DNA of 64,000 bases, taken from positions 248,285 through 312,284 of the forward strand of contig NZ_JAKEEC010000001.1 in NCBI RefSeq assembly GCF_021483235.1, written 5' to 3'. A model generated the notes under the pieces. It did not search any database, was not told the origin of the DNA, and was given only the letters and a program-made list of their open reading frames with translations. Within the stretch, counting starts at the first letter, position 1, and each line of letters opens with the position of its first letter. Positions 8,225 through 17,132 of the stretch are shown in pieces. A program made the translations under genes and the position numbers. This DNA comes from Arthrobacter alkaliphilus. Its GTDB lineage: Bacteria > Actinomycetota > Actinomycetes > Actinomycetales > Micrococcaceae.

Positions 8225-9555
8225 GATGTGGCTCCGGCAGCCGTCACGCCGAAGTAGGGCCTGATCCGGGCAACCGCATCCACCAACAGGTCAACTTCGT
8301 CGAATGTGGTGTACAGGTAGGTACTGGCCCGCGTCGAGGCGCTCAGGCCCAGCCTGCGGTGCAGGGGCTGGGCGCAATGGTGGCCCACCCGGACAGCGAT
8401 GCCCAGCTCGTCGAGGTACTGCCCGACGTCGTGCGCGTGCACTCCGGCGACGTCGAACGCGGCAAGACCGGTCCGTTCTTCTCCCGGCCCGGGCCCCAGC
8501 ACGCGCACGCCGTCGATGGCGCTGAGGCCGGTGACAAGCCTTTGGCCAAGCTCTGCCTCACGAAGGGCAATCCGCTCCATTCCCGTTTCGCTGAGGTAGT
8601 TCGCCGCGGCGGCAAGGGCCACAGCTTGCGAAATAGGCTGGGTTCCGGCCTCGAAACGCTGGGGGGCGGGCAGGTATTGGGCTTCTTCCATGGTCACCGT
8701 CGTGATCATGGAACCGCCGGTCAGGAACGGTGGCAAGGCGTTGAGCAGTTCACTGCGGCCGTAGACCGCGCCGATTCCCGTAGGCCCCAGCATCTTGTGG
8801 CCGGAGAACACTGCGAAGTCCACGTCCAGCGCCTTGAAGTCCAAGGGCAGGTGCGGTGCGGACTGGCAGGCGTCCAGGACCACGAGGGCGCCCACTTCCC
8901 GCGCCATTCCAGCCAACACGTCGACGGGATTGATGTTGCCCAGGACGTTCGAAGTGTGGGTGAAGGCCAGGATCCGGGTGCGCGGGGTGATGAGGCGTGC
9001 TGCTTCCTCGAGGCGCAGCGCACCGGCGTCGTCGATTGGAATGTACTTCAGGCTCGCTCCGGTCCGCCGGCACAGTTCCTGCCACGGAATCAGGTTGGCG
9101 TGGTGTTCCATTTCGGTGACCAGGACTTCGTCGCCCGGCTTAAGGGCGAAGCGCCCGGCGTCCCCGCCAGCCCGGCCTACGCTGGCATTCGAAAACGAAT
9201 AGGCCAGAAGGTTCAGCCCCGCGGTGGCGTTGGCGGTCCAGATCAGCTCATCGTCCTCCGCGCCGACAAAGCGTGCCACGGTGGCACGCGCGTCCTCGAA
9301 GGCGTCCGTAGCCTCTACCGCGAGGTGGTGCGCTCCGCGATGGACGGCCGAGTTCCGCTGCTCATAGAACTCCTGCTCGGCCTCAAACACGCTCCGGGGA
9401 TTCTGCGAGGTAGCCCCCGAATCCAGGTAGACCAGCGGTTTGCCGTTGATTTCCTGCCCGAGGACGGGGAAGTCGTTGCGGATGCGGCCGACTTCATCAT
9501 CATCGAGTGCAGAAACCTGGGCATCTCCCCGCGCAGGGGTGGAAACCATTGTCAA
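8221..9555 (-). CDS. sufS: Cysteine desulfurase SufS
   Basis: PLP-dependent group II cysteine desulfurase that releases sulfur from L-cysteine as an enzyme-bound persulfide for SufU. It shows the cofactor lysine in FAVFSGHKMLGPTG near residue 252 and the active-site cysteine in RVGHHCAQPLHRR near residue 394. Two starts are possible: a TTG at 9555, eight bases after AAGGAG, and an ATG two codons later at 9549, at a poorer 14-base spacing. I chose the TTG for spacing. It is transcribed with sufU and lies upstream of it. The 101-bp gap to the LAL regulator gene marks the edge of the accessory block. Confidence 0.96.
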   Translation of the reverse strand: MTMVSTPARGDAQVSALDDDEVGRIRNDFPVLGQEINGKPLVYLDSGATSQNPRSVFEAEQEFYEQRNSAVHRGAHHLAVEATDAFEDARATVARFVGAEDDELIWTANATAGLNLLAYSFSNASVGRAGGDAGRFALKPGDEVLVTEMEHHANLIPWQELCRRTGASLKYIPIDDAGALRLEEAARLITPRTRILAFTHTSNVLGNINPVDVLAGMAREVGALVVLDACQSAPHLPLDFKALDVDFAVFSGHKMLGPTGIGAVYGRSELLNALPPFLTGGSMITTVTMEEAQYLPAPQRFEAGTQPISQAVALAAAANYLSETGMERIALREAELGQRLVTGLSAIDGVRVLGPGPGEERTGLAAFDVAGVHAHDVGQYLDELGIAVRVGHHCAQPLHRRLGLSASTRASTYLYTTFDEVDLLVDAVARIRPYFGVTAAGATS

Positions 9556-9656
9556 AACCGGTGCTCCTTGTCAGGACTTCGTGGCAATCGCCCGCGACTG
9601 ACCGCCAGGACTGGCGGCGTCACCTAGTAATTGTCCCACCAATGGGAGCGTTGGCC

Positions 9657-12308
9657 CTACTCCTCGGGTTTCGCCAGCTCGTCCCACAGTTCGGAAAGCT
9701 TCTGCCTTCGGGACACTCCGAGCTTGCCGTAAACCCGTTGCAGGTGGGCGTTGACCGTGTTCACGGCGATACCCAGGCGGGCAGCCACCTCCGCGCTGCT
9801 CAGTCCGGAGGCAACCAGGGCAGTCACTTCGCGTTCGCGCTGCGAGAGCTTCACGACGCCGGAAAGCGCCGAGGATCCGGCCTCCGGGCCGGCCGGATGG
9901 GGCTCTTCGAAGACGAAAGGCTCCTCCTGGTCCGGTACGTGCCGGGGTTCGCCAGTGCTTAGCTGTGCTGTACCCATTTCCTGTCCTGCTTCCTGTCCCG
10001 ACGGCATGCCGGACTCGGCACTCCACACCAGCTCGGACACGCCGGCCCCCAGCTGCCGGTCTCCCCGGCTGCCGGTACGGGCCGCAAGGCCGAGATTCAA
10101 CATTTCAAGCGCACGGTGCCCCTTCTTGGCGGCAGACCCGGCAAGTTGGAGCAGCTTCCGGTGCGAGTGCTCAGCACCAATCAGCACCGACCGGGCGGCG
10201 GACGAATAGCTTTCGGCGAGCTGGGAGGCAAGATAGTTCCCTCCGCTGGCGCGCGAATCGTAGGCGGCCAGAGCGCGACGCACCTGGTTGACGTCGCCCA
10301 GCAACCACGCAGCCGCGGCGAGTCCGCCCAAGGCCGGTGGGAGGAGCCCGTCAGGGTCGGCTTCATCCAGCCGGGCCTTGGCCTGGCGGAACTGTTCACA
10401 TGCCAGTTCCAGGCTCCCCTGCCTGGCAAGTACCAGCGCCCGGTAGAGGTGCGCTGAGCCACCGAAATAGCTCATCCGGTTGCTGAAGCTGGAACTTCCC
10501 GCGCAGAACATTTCCGGGCCTCCCCATTGCCCGCGCCAGATCAGGTTGGATCCATGGATGGTCAGGATGGTGGAGTGGAAGTCCACGGGGCAACGCGGCA
10601 GCCGCCCCACGGCTTCCAGGGCCAGGGTCGAGAGTGCGATGGCGTCCGCGAAACGTCCGCTGACAGCGAGCCCTTGGGAAACGAGCGCCATCAACAGCAC
10701 CCCGGCCTGGGTTGGCGGCGGTGGCGGATGGCTCTCCGTGCGCAATCCGGGATCCACTAGCTGGCTGTGGCACAGCCTTTGGAACAAGTCAGTGTTCCCT
10801 GAAGGCCAGCTACCGTTCTGGGCATCCAGGTACAGCTGGAGGACGTCCAGTTCGTCCCGGACGGCTGCAAAATCTTTCGGCTCACCGCGCTGGATGCCGA
10901 CGGCGGCAGCCTCCAACCGCCGTCGCGCATCATTGAGGGTCGCCTGCAGCACACTGGCTCCCGGCGACGTCGGCAGAAGCGCATGCAGCAGAAGCCACAC
11001 GGCGTGGGCGAAGTCCAGGGTGAGGACGTCGGGAGTGTTTGCCACCAAACCCTTCAAGACCGTCACAGCTCCGGCGAAGTCCCGGGTTTGGTAGAGCGCC
11101 CTTGCAAGTTCCACGCCGGCAACCAGTCCGAGTTCGGGCGCCCGCACCGCTTCCGCGGCCCGCCGGGCCCTCCGGTTGTCGTGAAGGTCGTTTGCGGCAA
11201 TGGCCACGGCCAAAAGATCGGCGTCGGGCACCGGCAAACCGCTTGCCTGTTCGAGGTCCACCCGACGGAACAGCGACCAGAGTGAATCATCGGCAACAGT
11301 TGAGGACGCCGCGTAGATGCTCCGGCGAAGTTCGAGTATCCGTTCGGGTCCCAACTGCTGGCGGGCGAGCCTGGCTTCCATGGCGTGGCTGAGCGTCGCC
11401 GTCGTCTTGCCGTCTTTGAGGACCCGAATCGTCCAGTCGGCCCGCAGCGCGTCAATCGCCCGCTTTTGGCCGAGGCGTTCAAGGACGCCCACCGGTATCG
11501 GCTCCCCCACCGCCAAGATGTCCACCACCTGCCGCTGCGGCACTGAGTAGCCCTCAAGCCGGTGGCGGGTCAGCTCGAGCGCTTGCGAACCGTCCAATCG
11601 GATCGGCCCGGACAGCATCCAGGAATCCGCCTGTTCCACGATCTCGCCACGTGCTGCGGCTTCGTCAAGCAGCAACTTCGCGGTCTGCAGGTTGCCACCG
11701 GTGAGGGCATGGATGTCCCGGACCAGGCTGCGGGCAGCGCGCCCGCCGAGGCGATCCTCAAGGAATTCGCGCAGTTGCTCCTGCGTGAGATCGTCCAAGG
11801 TCACCACCGAAAGCTGCCGCGAAACCACGGATTCCATGAGTTCCATCCTCAAGGGCCGGTCCGAGCGGTGGGTGGCAATCAAGCGGATGTCCGGTTCAGC
11901 AAGCAGCTGGCTCAGGAGCCACAGGGACATGTCATCGAGGAAATCTATGTTGTCCAGGACCAGCAGGGCGGCGGATCCGGGTGTCGCTGCGTCACGAACC
12001 GCCTTTCGGCAGGCCGCCACGATGGAACCCGGCCACACTTTGGCCCTCGCCGGCAGGTCCGGAACGAGAGCCATGGCAATTCCAAACGGAATGTCCGCGA
12101 ACGATTCCGAGACATTGTGGGCGATCACGCTGAAGGAACCGCCCAGCACGGAGGCCGCCGCGTCCAAGAGGGTGGTCATGCCCGAGCCCCCCGGTCCCGA
12201 GATGACGATCCCGGCCGGTTCAGGCCCGGACAAGGCAATGACAATGTCCTGGAGCTCCGCTGCCCGGATCACCGGGGGCGGGGTAGGGGTCCCTTCGGTA
12301 TCGTCCAT
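9657..12308 (-). CDS. LAL-type LuxR family regulator (883 aa), Walker A lysine replaced
   Basis: Large STAND-type transcription regulator: N-terminal AAA+-like ATPase region, long helical repeat region (about residues 350-750, TPR-like), and a C-terminal LuxR helix-turn-helix (LSQREREVTALVASGLSS followed by VNTVNAHLQRVYGKL, about 810-865). The Walker A loop reads GPGGSGMTTL, with Met where the catalytic Lys should be; the codon is ATG, one base from AAG. The Walker B region is VLDNIDFLDD. So ATP binding or hydrolysis may be impaired. The start at 12308 has AGGA just upstream. It is divergent from the barrel-like exported protein gene at 12750, a possible target. Inducer unknown. Confidence 0.9.
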   Translation of the reverse strand: MDDTEGTPTPPPVIRAAELQDIVIALSGPEPAGIVISGPGGSGMTTLLDAAASVLGGSFSVIAHNVSESFADIPFGIAMALVPDLPARAKVWPGSIVAACRKAVRDAATPGSAALLVLDNIDFLDDMSLWLLSQLLAEPDIRLIATHRSDRPLRMELMESVVSRQLSVVTLDDLTQEQLREFLEDRLGGRAARSLVRDIHALTGGNLQTAKLLLDEAAARGEIVEQADSWMLSGPIRLDGSQALELTRHRLEGYSVPQRQVVDILAVGEPIPVGVLERLGQKRAIDALRADWTIRVLKDGKTTATLSHAMEARLARQQLGPERILELRRSIYAASSTVADDSLWSLFRRVDLEQASGLPVPDADLLAVAIAANDLHDNRRARRAAEAVRAPELGLVAGVELARALYQTRDFAGAVTVLKGLVANTPDVLTLDFAHAVWLLLHALLPTSPGASVLQATLNDARRRLEAAAVGIQRGEPKDFAAVRDELDVLQLYLDAQNGSWPSGNTDLFQRLCHSQLVDPGLRTESHPPPPPTQAGVLLMALVSQGLAVSGRFADAIALSTLALEAVGRLPRCPVDFHSTILTIHGSNLIWRGQWGGPEMFCAGSSSFSNRMSYFGGSAHLYRALVLARQGSLELACEQFRQAKARLDEADPDGLLPPALGGLAAAAWLLGDVNQVRRALAAYDSRASGGNYLASQLAESYSSAARSVLIGAEHSHRKLLQLAGSAAKKGHRALEMLNLGLAARTGSRGDRQLGAGVSELVWSAESGMPSGQEAGQEMGTAQLSTGEPRHVPDQEEPFVFEEPHPAGPEAGSSALSGVVKLSQREREVTALVASGLSSAEVAARLGIAVNTVNAHLQRVYGKLGVSRRQKLSELWDELAKPEE

Positions 12309-12749
12309 GGTCCTGTCTCATCTTCGGGCCGCCGGACACACGTTCCTGACGGCTGTGGCATGGACCGGTGTCATTTCCAAACGGTACCGTCGGGTTTCAG
12401 TCCTGGATTGAGTGGTAACTACTTGGTTTTCGGGGGCTACTTGCACGAAACATTCCCGCTCCACGGATGCTCCTGATGAGGTGCCATGGAGCCGTTTTCA
12501 GCCCGGTTTTACCGCCGCGCTTTCATCCTCTGTTACCGCTCCGTGATCTGACTGTGTAAGCTGGTCCCGCAAGAGTAAGTTCCGGCTGGCTACTTCTGGG
12601 GAGTTGAAGCGCAGCCGATTTTCGTAGCAACTCTTTCGGCACACCCCATGTGGCCGTGTTCGACGCTGCCGTATTTTCGGCTGCGGCTCGCCTTATCCAT
12701 AGCTCAGGTCTCGTATGTCTATGTCCCCAACAGATATGTCACACAAAAT
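12309..12749. promoter_or_regulatory. 441-bp divergent intergenic region
   Basis: No convincing gene is seen here. The region must hold the promoters of the LAL regulator (minus) and of the exported protein at 12750 (plus). It contains two direct copies of CTACTTG 18 bp apart (12419-12425 and 12437-12443) and a related CTACTTC at 12590-12596. These resemble half-sites of the palindromes found upstream of the polysaccharide operons, but heptamers are expected by chance at this frequency, so the match is weak. Confidence 0.35.
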
Positions 12750-13862
12750 ATGAAACACCTGTTCACAGCACTCATCGCGGTGGCGCTCCTTGCCTTCGGC
12801 GGGTTCGCCACGATGTCGGCTGTCCAGTCATCACACAAATCCACCTATCAGGCCGGCGACCGCGATTCAGATTCGTGGCGGGGCTCATCGCCTTCCGCCT
12901 CATCCGCGCCAACGCGAACCGCCACGCCGGCTCCGGCGCAGGCGCCGAAGACGACGCCGACGCCGACCCCCAGCAATGTTCCGGCCGCAGCACCGTCCGG
13001 CGCGCCCGCTGCCGCCGCGCCCGCTGCCGCCGCGCCCGCTCCGGCCGCAACAGCTGCCAGCGCTCCCGCACCAACGGCGGCGCCCCTCCCTGTCACGGGA
13101 AACTACCCCCTGCACACCAATATCGTGAGCACCACCTTCTGGGTGGGAGAGATCTTCAATGCGAGCCTCTCGGACGGCTCCCAGGTCTGCTCCACCTACA
13201 ACGGCCAGTGGGCATTGCAGCACACCGGGGTCAACATGGGAACCACGCCGTCCAGTGCGAGCGGTTGCCCCGGCAGCACCTACGGCGGTTGCGATGGAAT
13301 CAGCTCCGGCACCGGAGCGAGCTTCACCTGCGCCACGGAACAGCGCGTAGCCAGCAATGGGTACTTCCCGCTGCACCAGCCCAAGCCTCTGCAGAACCCG
13401 TTCTACCTCGACCTCCCTTACGACGACGTCAATGACAGCGTCGCCTTCGGAGAACGTTGCAAGGTGATCCCTTGGGCCGCCGCGGACAACGCCAAGACAG
13501 GCGTCGACCACTGTGCCGACCCCAACTACAGCTACATGAAGAACGCGTGGGTCCAGATCACCGGTCCCAACGGCGGCGTTTGCTACGGACAGGTTGAGGA
13601 CGCGGGCCCCTCCAGCGGTTCCCTGTACCACGATTCCGCCTACGTGTTCGGCGCGAACAACGCCCGTCCGGCCAACAAGTCCTTCTCCGGCGATCCGAGC
13701 CAGGGCGCAGGCATGGATGTCTCCCCCGCGTTGAACGGCTGCCTCGGCTTCGCTGATCTGAACGGCGACAATGACCACGTGTCGTGGCGTTTCGTTGACC
13801 GTGCCAGCGTGCCTGCCGGTCCGTGGCTCAACGTTGTCACCACTTCGGGAGTCACCCACTAA
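12750..13862 (+). CDS. Exported protein with Ala/Pro/Thr linker and barrel-like C-terminal domain (paralogue 1)
   Basis: A 370-residue protein with a signal peptide (MKHLFTALIAVALLAFGGFA), a low-complexity Ala/Pro/Thr/Ser linker at about residues 45-112, and a Cys-rich domain to the end. The domain shares long stretches with the gene at 18642-19388: TTFWVGEIF, NPFYLDLPYDDVND, VFGxNxARPANK, GMDVSPALNGCLGF and VPAGPWLN. The order of CYGQVEDAGP, MDVSPALNGC and VSWRFV is what a double-psi beta-barrel (expansin/RlpA-like, or DPBB) would show. That assignment is my inference. Such domains bind or loosen polysaccharide. The start is chosen for the signal peptide; no Shine-Dalgarno sequence is evident. 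Ends at a strong terminator. Confidence 0.75.
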   Translation: MKHLFTALIAVALLAFGGFATMSAVQSSHKSTYQAGDRDSDSWRGSSPSASSAPTRTATPAPAQAPKTTPTPTPSNVPAAAPSGAPAAAAPAAAAPAPAATAASAPAPTAAPLPVTGNYPLHTNIVSTTFWVGEIFNASLSDGSQVCSTYNGQWALQHTGVNMGTTPSSASGCPGSTYGGCDGISSGTGASFTCATEQRVASNGYFPLHQPKPLQNPFYLDLPYDDVNDSVAFGERCKVIPWAAADNAKTGVDHCADPNYSYMKNAWVQITGPNGGVCYGQVEDAGPSSGSLYHDSAYVFGANNARPANKSFSGDPSQGAGMDVSPALNGCLGFADLNGDNDHVSWRFVDRASVPAGPWLNVVTTSGVTH

Positions 13863-13910
13863 CACCCCGGGACCCTGGGTCAGCAGGACACTCCCCGATA
13901 CGGGCCTGCA

Positions 13911-13957
13911 GGACGCCCATGCCACACAGCCGCACCGGCTGGCCGGCATGGGCGTCC
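13911..13957. terminator. Perfect 13-bp stem between convergent genes
   Basis: GGACGCCCATGCC at 13911-13923 pairs perfectly with GGCATGGGCGTCC at 13945-13957; the 21-base loop holds a smaller hairpin. It lies between the convergent stops at 13862 (plus) and 13989 (minus) and has no long T run, so it probably acts as a bidirectional stem terminator. Confidence 0.7.
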
Positions 13958-13988
13958 GCGCGTCCGCACACTTGGCCGGGGCTCTCCG

Positions 13989-15368
13989 CTAGCCGGCCCG
14001 CACTACGGAAGGTCCCGGCGTCGCAATTTCCTGGGGTTGGCGTTGGATCCTCCGGACGGGGCTCACCCAAACACCCGAGGAACGCGCCGAGTACGCCTTG
14101 GGCAAGACCTGGAGGCAAATGACTGCGTCGAGGATCCGCATCAGCGGAAAGAAAGGCGCCAGCAGTAAGAAGCGCGGGCTGCGCATCGAAACTGCGGCAA
14201 GGACTGTCAGGACGAAGTCCGGGAGGAAAACTCCAATGAAAACGTCCTGAGGCCGCAGGACGCCGGACAGGAAGATAAAAACCTCAGAGTGATTGCCAAA
14301 AACCCATACCTCGATGGCAGCAACGGACGATATCAGGAATGCCGGTACCAGAAGCACGAAGAACAGGCAGCTGGCTATGAGTTCGACAATGTACAGCGCC
14401 AGGACAAACCAAAATCTGCTGAATTGCAGCCCGTGCCGCCTGACGGTCTGCCAGAAACCGAGAATCCACCGCCGGACCTGCTTGATGTAGTCCTTCAGGT
14501 TGTCCGGATCCTGCGTGTAGGCAACGGCCGCGGAGGGATGGAATGCGATCCGTCCCAATTTCTTCGCATGGATTTCAAACGTCATGTTGAAGTCTTCGAT
14601 CACCAGCCCCGGTGCCAGGACCTGTATCTTTGCGAGCGCGCTGGTTCTGTACATGCTGGCGAATCCGGGCACGATCGAGACCACATTTGCCCCCCGGGCT
14701 GCCTGGCCGTATTTGAGGAGCAACTGGACCACGATGTACAGGCGTTCCCGGTAGGCCACGAGGAAGCGGCCGATCGCCGTCGGAGGTGGCGGGCTCATGA
14801 TCGACTTGGCGCGTCCCGCGACGGCGACGACCGTCGGATCGTCAAAAAGCGGCAAGCCGGTTTCGAGGTAGTCCGGAGTCGGGCGCGTGTCGGCGTCCAG
14901 GAGCATGACCACTTTGAACCTCTTGCACAGATCGAAGTGGGCGATGCCGGCCGCGAGTGCGCCCGCCTTGCCACGGTTCGGTTCGAGCTCAAGGACCTTC
15001 ACCCCTGCGTCCCGCGCGATGTCGGCGGTGTCATCGGTGGACATGTCCGAAACAACGTGGATGTTGCGTCGAGGCACCAGGGCCGACGCGGCGAGAATGG
15101 TTTCCCTGATCACCAAGGCCTCGTTGTGGGCAGCCACGAGGACCGCCACATTTGCCGGGGAGATCCGCACTTGCTTCGCACGATGGCGTCCGCGCTGACG
15201 GCGAGGGATCGGTACGGTGGCCCCGCGCAGCAACGCGGTCCGCGCGCGGATCCGGGAGGACAGCTCCCTGACCCGCCACCATTCCTCACCTGTCAGGCGG
15301 ACCAGCCCGGCAACGGACCAAAAGATCGTGCTTACCCCCAGAACCAAAAAGATCGAAAGAACTATCAC
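13989..15368 (-). CDS. Processive family 2 glycosyltransferase (polysaccharide synthase)
   Basis: A 459-residue membrane glycosyltransferase of the cellulose/chitin/PNAG-synthase type. One N-terminal helix leads into a cytoplasmic GT-A domain with VLVAAHNEALVI, the metal-binding DADTRP near residue 158, the acceptor-site VIEDFN near residue 255, and the processivity motif QVRRW near residue 298. Several C-terminal helices would form the export channel. The GTG start overlaps the deacetylase stop by four bases, so both are translated together. With a deacetylase and a GH18 enzyme nearby, a GlcNAc-based polymer (PNAG-like) is the best guess; the sugar cannot be read from sequence. Confidence 0.9.
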   Translation of the reverse strand: MIVLSIFLVLGVSTIFWSVAGLVRLTGEEWWRVRELSSRIRARTALLRGATVPIPRRQRGRHRAKQVRISPANVAVLVAAHNEALVIRETILAASALVPRRNIHVVSDMSTDDTADIARDAGVKVLELEPNRGKAGALAAGIAHFDLCKRFKVVMLLDADTRPTPDYLETGLPLFDDPTVVAVAGRAKSIMSPPPPTAIGRFLVAYRERLYIVVQLLLKYGQAARGANVVSIVPGFASMYRTSALAKIQVLAPGLVIEDFNMTFEIHAKKLGRIAFHPSAAVAYTQDPDNLKDYIKQVRRWILGFWQTVRRHGLQFSRFWFVLALYIVELIASCLFFVLLVPAFLISSVAAIEVWVFGNHSEVFIFLSGVLRPQDVFIGVFLPDFVLTVLAAVSMRSPRFLLLAPFFPLMRILDAVICLQVLPKAYSARSSGVWVSPVRRIQRQPQEIATPGPSVVRAG

Positions 15369-16774
15369 GGCGACGGAGCTCCCACAGTGTCGTACATTTC
15401 GTAGTCATCGGTAGCAAGCTGGCCATCGCTGAAGAGGTTCATTCCAAAACTGATGGCCTCGGCTTCGGGCGGAACGGGCGGCGTAGTCCAGATCGCCTGC
15501 TCGTACACGGAGTTGGCTGCGAACCATGGACTGGCCGTCCAATAGGTCCACGTGCCCAGCTTGTTGCGGTAATACACCTCGAATTGCGTCTTCGCGGTGG
15601 ACTGGTACCAGGCCCTGAGCGAATAGCTGTGCCCGGCAGTAACGCTCGGAGCGCATGCTCCCAGATCAAGGACGGGCAGCAGTTTGGCGTCACCGGACGA
15701 GTATTCGCTCACGTCCAGGCGCCGGGCCACGGCGCCCGAATGGCCCGGCGTCAAGGTGCTTAGGACCACGGTGTTCGTGCCATAGGACGACACCTGCCAG
15801 CATTGCGGCAACCCATACTTTCCAGCGGTTTCCAGCCCGGGATTCCGAAGGGCGTTCTGTCCTGGTGCAGCCGGCGCGGCGACCGGACCCTTCACCACGG
15901 GTTTCGCCACGCCGCCGATCACGTCATGTACCGTGCGCACGCCCATGGTCCCTTGTTGCGTCCTGGCCGTAAGCCAAGTGGCGAACTGTTCGAACAACGC
16001 GGGGCTGATGGAGCGGGGGCTGCCGCTGTTGTCGATGTCAAAGAAGGTCAACTGCAACCAGCCCCCGGCCTTTTCGGCCTGCATCACTGTCGCCTCGAGG
16101 TCGGCCAAGGTCCACTTGCTGCCTACCTCCGATGTTGCCCGGGTCCGGAACAGGTCCGCCGGGCGGACGGTTTCCGCTGCCGCGCAGTCCGGGCAGTCGA
16201 CGGGAGTGGTTATCTGGCCGAGGCCACGCGCGCTGTTGTAGCCGCATCCAGCCACTTGCTCTTCCGACTGGGGCGTTGACGCCGCAAACGGATAGGCAAA
16301 AGAGGTGACCTTGAAGCCCCAGTCCGAAAGGTTTACCCGATCGTTGCAGATTTGCCTCGCCGCCTCGTCCGGCTCTACCGACGTCACATCGGCGAGGGTG
16401 AGTGTATGGCCGCCGATTTCATGTTGGTCGGCGGCCAGGCTGTGGAGGTTGTCCATAGTCATATGGTCAGCGGCTCCAACAAAGCCCGAATCGATGAAAA
16501 ACGTGCCACGGAGGTGGTGGTCCTTCAAGATCCGGGCTGCCTCCATCTGGCTCGAGCGGCCCTCATCAAACGTCAGGCTGACAGATGAGAGCGGGACGGC
16601 GGAAGGCGTGGGCTCGCTGCTTTCGGACCCGGAGGGAGCCTGGCTTCTGTTGATCAGGGACGTGGCGCTTGTCATTAGGAGTAGCACCGCAATCCACGAG
16701 GCAGCCCACAGGCCTGCCCGCATCCTCGACCTGCGGAAAGGTCCCGATGATGTGGCCGTCCTCCGCGGACTCAT
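15365..16774 (-). CDS. Membrane-anchored NodB-type polysaccharide deacetylase with altered metal-site residues
   Basis: 469 residues: signal-anchor helix (about 20-40), a NodB deacetylase domain (about 63-280) and a C-terminal beta-rich domain (about 305-469) resembling a carbohydrate-binding module. NodB enzymes remove N- or O-acetyl groups from extracellular glycans. Two key motifs deviate: TFDEG near residue 69, where TFDDG is usual, and GHTLTLADV near residue 120, where a second histidine (HTxxH) is expected. Two of the three canonical metal ligands are therefore changed, and activity is uncertain. The ATG at 16774 overlaps the stop of the preceding small ORF (ATGA); a TTG two codons upstream is an alternative. 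Operon with the GT2 gene. Confidence 0.85.
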   Translation of the reverse strand: MSPRRTATSSGPFRRSRMRAGLWAASWIAVLLLMTSATSLINRSQAPSGSESSEPTPSAVPLSSVSLTFDEGRSSQMEAARILKDHHLRGTFFIDSGFVGAADHMTMDNLHSLAADQHEIGGHTLTLADVTSVEPDEAARQICNDRVNLSDWGFKVTSFAYPFAASTPQSEEQVAGCGYNSARGLGQITTPVDCPDCAAAETVRPADLFRTRATSEVGSKWTLADLEATVMQAEKAGGWLQLTFFDIDNSGSPRSISPALFEQFATWLTARTQQGTMGVRTVHDVIGGVAKPVVKGPVAAPAAPGQNALRNPGLETAGKYGLPQCWQVSSYGTNTVVLSTLTPGHSGAVARRLDVSEYSSGDAKLLPVLDLGACAPSVTAGHSYSLRAWYQSTAKTQFEVYYRNKLGTWTYWTASPWFAANSVYEQAIWTTPPVPPEAEAISFGMNLFSDGQLATDDYEMYDTVGAPSP

Positions 16775-17040
16775 CGCCAACCCGCCGCGCCGTGGTACCT
16801 GAAGGGGCCGGTGGCGACTGGGGGAAGCCTCGGTCTCAAAGGCTTATTCACCACCGGCCCCCGTTCAGGGGCCCTCTCCGTGAGGGCGCGCTGCCGTCCG
16901 GCAGCGCCGTCAATTGGCGCCGGCATTGTGGGAGGGACCGTGCTGCGGCCCCCAAGAGCAGGCTCGAACTCAGGGCGAACGCCTTCTTGGCTAGATCCGC
17001 CGTGTCCCAATGCCGCTCGGATCAGAGCGTCCATTTCCAT
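16771..17040 (-). CDS. Small ORF A, leader gene of the deacetylase-synthase operon
   Basis: An 89-codon frame starting MEMDALIRAALGHGG and rich in Pro, Arg and Gly. Its TGA overlaps the ATG of the deacetylase gene (ATGA), as in coupled genes. The DNA around its start matches that of small ORF B upstream of the UDP-sugar dehydrogenase: GAGACCC lies at the same distance from the start, and a near-identical palindrome begins 76 bp upstream. Both predicted peptides contain an EPA-x-GG motif. Third-position GC is lower than in the enzyme genes and there is no strong Shine-Dalgarno sequence, so it may be a leader peptide rather than a stable protein. Three GC-rich hairpins lie inside it. Confidence 0.4.
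   Translation of the reverse strand: MEMDALIRAALGHGGSSQEGVRPEFEPALGGRSTVPPTMPAPIDGAAGRQRALTERAPERGPVVNKPLRPRLPPVATGPFRYHGAAGWR
16856..16907. repeat. Cluster of three GC-rich hairpins in leader A
   Basis: GGCCCC/GGGGCC (16856-16861 with 16868-16873), CCCTC/GAGGG (16872-16876 with 16882-16886) and a perfect 9-bp stem GCGCTGCCG/CGGCAGCGC with a two-base loop (16888-16907). They lie between the putative promoter and the deacetylase start, within small ORF A. The first two overlap by two bases and could be mutually exclusive. No T run follows, so a structured leader fits better than a terminator. Confidence 0.5.
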
Positions 17041-17115
17041 TTTGAGACCCGTCTTTCCCCCGAAAACCTCAACCAACTGACATCATCAGCGTAGGAATGG
17101 GGGCGACGTCGGACA

Positions 17116-17132
17116 CGAGTAGGCTCTACCCG
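17116..17132. promoter_or_regulatory. Imperfect palindrome A, candidate operator
   Basis: CGAGTAGGCTCTACCCG, an imperfect inverted repeat of CGAGTAG and CGGGTAG with a three-base centre. It begins 76 bp upstream of small ORF A and is followed by TCTTT. A second copy with two mismatches stands 77 bp upstream of small ORF B (22142-22158). Same orientation and spacing before two polysaccharide operons suggest a common regulator site. Two further CTACTCG half-sites at 17168-17174 and 17181-17187 lie between this site and the divergent GH18 gene. Confidence 0.55.

Noticed and set aside
8359..9627. Plus-strand frame of 422 codons opposite sufS
   Set aside because: Shadow of sufS, which has intact catalytic motifs.
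12419..12596. CTACTTG/CTACTTC elements as binding sites of the polysaccharide regulator
   Set aside because: Heptamers of this kind are expected several times by chance in 64 kb, and they are not arranged as the palindromes at 17116 and 22142.
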